Below, piece by piece: positions 56,566 through 60,000 of a DNA stretch of 60,000 nucleotides. The notes beneath the pieces are model-generated. The model had not been told where the DNA came from. It saw nothing but the letters and a program-made list of their open reading frames with translations, and searched no databases. The stretch lies in NCBI RefSeq assembly GCF_032854445.1, contig NC_088304.1, positions 28,963,732 to 29,023,731 of the forward strand. The letters are read 5' to 3'. Position 1 is the first letter of the stretch. The number at the start of each line of letters is the position of its first letter. The translations under genes and the position numbers were made by a program. The DNA comes from Liolophura sinensis. Its lineage: Eukaryota > Mollusca > Polyplacophora > Chitonida > Chitonidae.

Positions 56566-59029
56566 TAAACCAATGAAGCCATACAATGTAAATAGTATAT
56601 GTAGAAATGTACAAAATGTAACAAAATAAACTTTGTTTATTTGTGAGAATGATATGTAAAGTGGCTTTGCAGGTTTTTCGTTGATATCACGAAAGTGTCT
56701 CCTTGTAGCAGAAGTCTTGCTTGTCTTCCGCTTGTGAAAACTCTGGAAGCTTTCCATTACAAACTACAAAAAGTAAAAATGATCAAATGTATCCTCAGGG
56801 TGCATTTGGAAACAAAAACACTCTGTACACCGCAAGAAATGAAAGCGATGGAAAAAGAGAGAAATACCTAAAGTGAAAGAATTTATATATATTTGACTAG
56901 AAAATGCATGTTACTGTATTGTTTATAAAAAAGAAAATGACTCCTGATAAATAAATAAAATGAAAAATAGTAAACCCTACAGCGGTGAGAAAAAAAGAAA
57001 AGAAAAATAGAATAAAAGGAACATGAAACATTTCGTACAGAAAATTGGTGAAGTATTTGCTTTTATTGTCTATACTTGTTTAAGGTATCGAAAAATTTGT
57101 TTTTGAATTATGTCTTTGTATGTAAATACTTGGTCATTGTTTTTGTTTATTGGACGCGACCTGGTTTTTAACTCAAATCTAGAGCACTCGAGATCCACCC
57201 ACTATAAAAGCAAAAATATTCAAGCAATAAATCTTGCGGGTAAATTCCGTACAGGAGATCAAGAAAACGTATACCATTTATTTCTGTTGGTAAAGGTGTA
57301 AATCAACTGTTCTTTTAAGAATATTTCAGGATTGGAATGAAAAATTATAGTCTTTGACATTTAAAACATTAAACTATCCGGCAATTTCTTTGTTTGGAAA
57401 ACATCGTTAACATGCAAAGACCAATATCTTCTTCCCCTTAAAATATTGTGTAATTAGCTGTCCCAAAACACACTCCGTGTCAGTTTCCCAAACATGTCCG
57501 ACGTCACTCAGTTCACGTGACTGATCGTCTGCTTAATCCATTCCAATGCCCAAACATTTGGTGTCCTGAATGATCAAATAAAGCTGGTTGAAAAAACAGA
57601 AGGCGGCTTCACGGTCTGAAATGAAAGAGGACATACATGTAGGCCTAAATATGGGGTACCACTGTCATATGAACAATTGTTACTTCTTTCACAATGGCGT
57701 TTCATTTCTATGGGGCAGAGTTAACATTTAACGATAAAGTGAGTGCAACAACAACTTCAAAAGATCAACAGTGGTTGCACCGAAACTTTTACTGGGGTAA
57801 AAATATAGTCACAGGGCCCTTGCCTCCTGTTATAACTGAAATCATCGGGGAAAGTGTCACTATAAACCTGCTATTACCCCAGTCATTATCTTGGAACTTG
57901 GTCACGAGCACATCCGGGTCTATGACAGCATTCACCGCAGCTGAAGATGTCAAACACGTAACTTTTCTCAAAATCGCACCTACATAGTGGGAAAGATAAA
58001 AAGGACAATTGATAATGCCACCAAGGTTAGCGGGAAGCTGTTAAGTCTTGCAGCATGATTATCAATGTTCCGAAAAGGTAAGAACCCATTTCAGTTAAGT
58101 AACCCTCTTGTTTGAAGAAGTGTTTTAATCACTGAAATTTTAGCACAGTCGCGTTACCGTGTATGTTATTTATCCCGTTTGCTCTCCTTAGGTTTGTAAA
58201 AGAAACATGAAAATACATAAATCATGAAACACAGTTTCGCCATATATATCAAATGATTTAAACGTGTCGGATTCAGCATTAGCTGCCTTCAGAATTTGGA
58301 TATTGGTTAATTCTGTGTTGGCGCAAGGGAAAAAATAATAAAACCAAAAGCATGTTAATGTTGCAATGTGTGTAGTTTTACAGCATGTTGATATAAATCT
58401 CGGGGACGTAGCTAAACATGGGTTATTTCTCCCAAATCAGTATAAACGAAACGGCGTGATGGATTTCGTCTGTGGCGTAATTAAGCCGATCACGGTTTGA
58501 ACAATCAGATAACGTCACGGCATTGTGTTGTTGAGGTAGTTATCGCAAAGACTATGATGACGTCACAGACTTTTCTAGGATCCATTTGACAAAACAATTT
58601 GTGGGACTTCAGCCCAAACTTTTATGCAAATTCATCTCTTAAATATATCCATCAAATCGATAAAATTTTGACTGCTATTGCCGTGTTATGGTAATACAAT
58701 TACTGTGAACTTTAAGCATGTAGCCTCAAATGTTTTCTTTTGTAAAGAAATGTTTTAAACTTGAACCCGAAATGGCTCTGTGAAAGAGACCAATGGTACC
58801 AGAAAAACCTGCTTGGTTCGGGTCTGTGTCCAATCAGCTGTGGCAAAAGCGACGCTTTAGGTGAATGGGCCAATGAAATCCCACTCCAAGGATGAAGAAA
58901 ACTGAGCATATTTACCACACATCGCTATATTATAATATACATCGTGATAAAATCTCCATCATCCAACATTAACAAAATACTGACATGGAATAAGACACAA
59001 ACTTAAAAAACCCCTCAACTCCATGCATT
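56566..59029. other. Mostly unrecognised sequence
   Basis: At 57694-57987 both strands are open: plus 97 codons (MAFHFYGAELTFND), minus 57971-57789 with a possible acceptor near 57988 and donor near 57797 (VTKFQDNDWGNSRFIVTL). I cannot choose between them and neither resembles a family I know. Otherwise AT-rich with no features. Confidence 0.25.
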
Positions 59030-59700
59030 TTAGTTCCTTGATCCTTTAATCCTAGCTATCCTATCCTTTCTGTGCATGTTTGATCCTAGCTAGTTCTATC
59101 CTTTCTGTGATCCTTTAATCCTAGCTAGGCCTATCCTTTCTGTGAATATTTGATCCCAGCTAGTTCTATCCTTTCTGTGATCCTTTGATCCCAGCTAGTT
59201 CTATCGTTTCTGTGATCCTTTGATCCTAGCTAGGCCTATCGTTTCTGTGATCCTTTGATCCTAGCTAGGCCTATCTTTTCTGTGAACCTTTGATCCTAGC
59301 TGGGCTATCCTTTCTGTGATCCTTGGATCCTAGCTAGGCCTATCGTTTCTGTAATCCTTTGATCCTAGCTAGGCCTATTTTTTCCTGTGAACCTTTGATC
59401 CTTGCTAGGCCTATTCCTTCTGTGAACCTTTGATCCTAGCTAGGCCTATCCTTTCTGTAAACCCTTGATCCTAGCTAGGCCTATCTTTTCTGTGATCCTT
59501 TGATCCTAGCTAGGCTTATCGTTTCTGTGATGCTTTGATCCGAGCTAAGCCTATCGTTTCTGTGATGCTTTGATCCGAACTAAGCCTATCGTTTCTGTGA
59601 ACCTTTGATCCTAGCTAGGCCTATCGTTTCTGTGATCCTTTGATCCGAACTAGGCCTATCGTTTCTGTGATCCTTTGATACTAGCTAGGCCAATCCTTTG
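59030..59700. repeat. Satellite, unit about 34-35 bp
   Basis: About 19 units of 'tttctgtgatcctttgatcc' plus 'tagctaggcctatcg'. Confidence 0.9.
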
Positions 59701-59944
59701 GAACTCCCAGACTGCATCTACATGTACAACAAAGATTTTTAACAATATATGTTGTACAGATCAAAAGTTGTAAGTCACTTATTACTACGAGAAAGAATGT
59801 CGTGCTCGTTGCCAGAACTTTTGAAAGGATAGTTAGCTACCTCTATACGTACCTACCCAAGCCCATATAGACAAATGTAGAAGGGTCGCCTATGGAACGG
59901 TCGCCTCTAGGAGGTTGCTGTATCCACTTTTGACAGCTGTAATT

Positions 59945-60000
59945 TTTAATGCGGCCAGCATTATGGTGGGAGGAAACCGGGCAGACCCCGGAGAAAACCC
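59945..60000 (-). mobile_element. SINE copy running off the window edge
   Basis: 'aatgcggccagcattatggt' and 'gggaggaaaccgggcagacc' are the SINE body in minus orientation. Confidence 0.8.

Noticed and set aside
57694-57987. 97-codon plus ORF as a gene
   Set aside because: The opposite strand is open too, no splice or promoter support, no recognisable domain.

Overview
The window is animal (metazoan) nuclear DNA, most likely from a mollusc or another lophotrochozoan. It has long introns with GT..AG borders, dense dispersed short repeats of the kind I know from bivalve and gastropod genomes (tRNA-headed SINEs carrying the 'gtgttttacgccgtactcaagaatatt' type body), many satellites and microsatellites, and no prokaryotic gene organisation. 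The species call is inference.

The main gene is on the minus strand and fills 53188 down to 7975. I could chain 18 coding exons by hand. Every junction is phase-compatible, the exons add up to 7197 nt (2398 codons plus stop), and the product is a large type I membrane protein: signal peptide, EMI domain, nine EGF modules, a long ectodomain I do not recognise, an RKRR furin-type site, two Ig-like domains, one fibronectin III domain split over two exons, a transmembrane helix and a 125-residue cytoplasmic tail. At the left edge (2004-2946, plus strand) are the last two exons of a separate gene. Its acidic C-terminus resembles a ribosomal stalk P-protein.

The 16 kb intron between exons 15 and 14 (14176-30435) is a nest of mobile DNA. 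A 24-bp satellite (15530-17520 and again 30106-30430) is interrupted by a decayed Polinton/Maverick-type element (about 17543-30105) with remnants of a zinc-binding ORF, family B DNA polymerase, helicase, HNH nuclease, retroviral-type integrase, small ORFs, packaging ATPase and major capsid protein. That element was itself hit by two opposite-facing 5'-truncated Penelope-like retroelements (18288-19704 and 21683-23393) and a third tail fragment (28405-28558).

The other introns and flanks hold SINEs, TIR elements (MITEs) and at least ten tandem arrays. Three arrays (34 bp at 38420-39850, 38 bp at 48215-49350, 80 bp at 51505-52815) have units that match segments of dispersed elements found elsewhere in the window, so they look like satellites amplified out of transposons. 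From 53.2 to 60 kb I see no convincing gene, only repeats. All identifications are by eye from motifs, splice signals and phase; no database search was possible.
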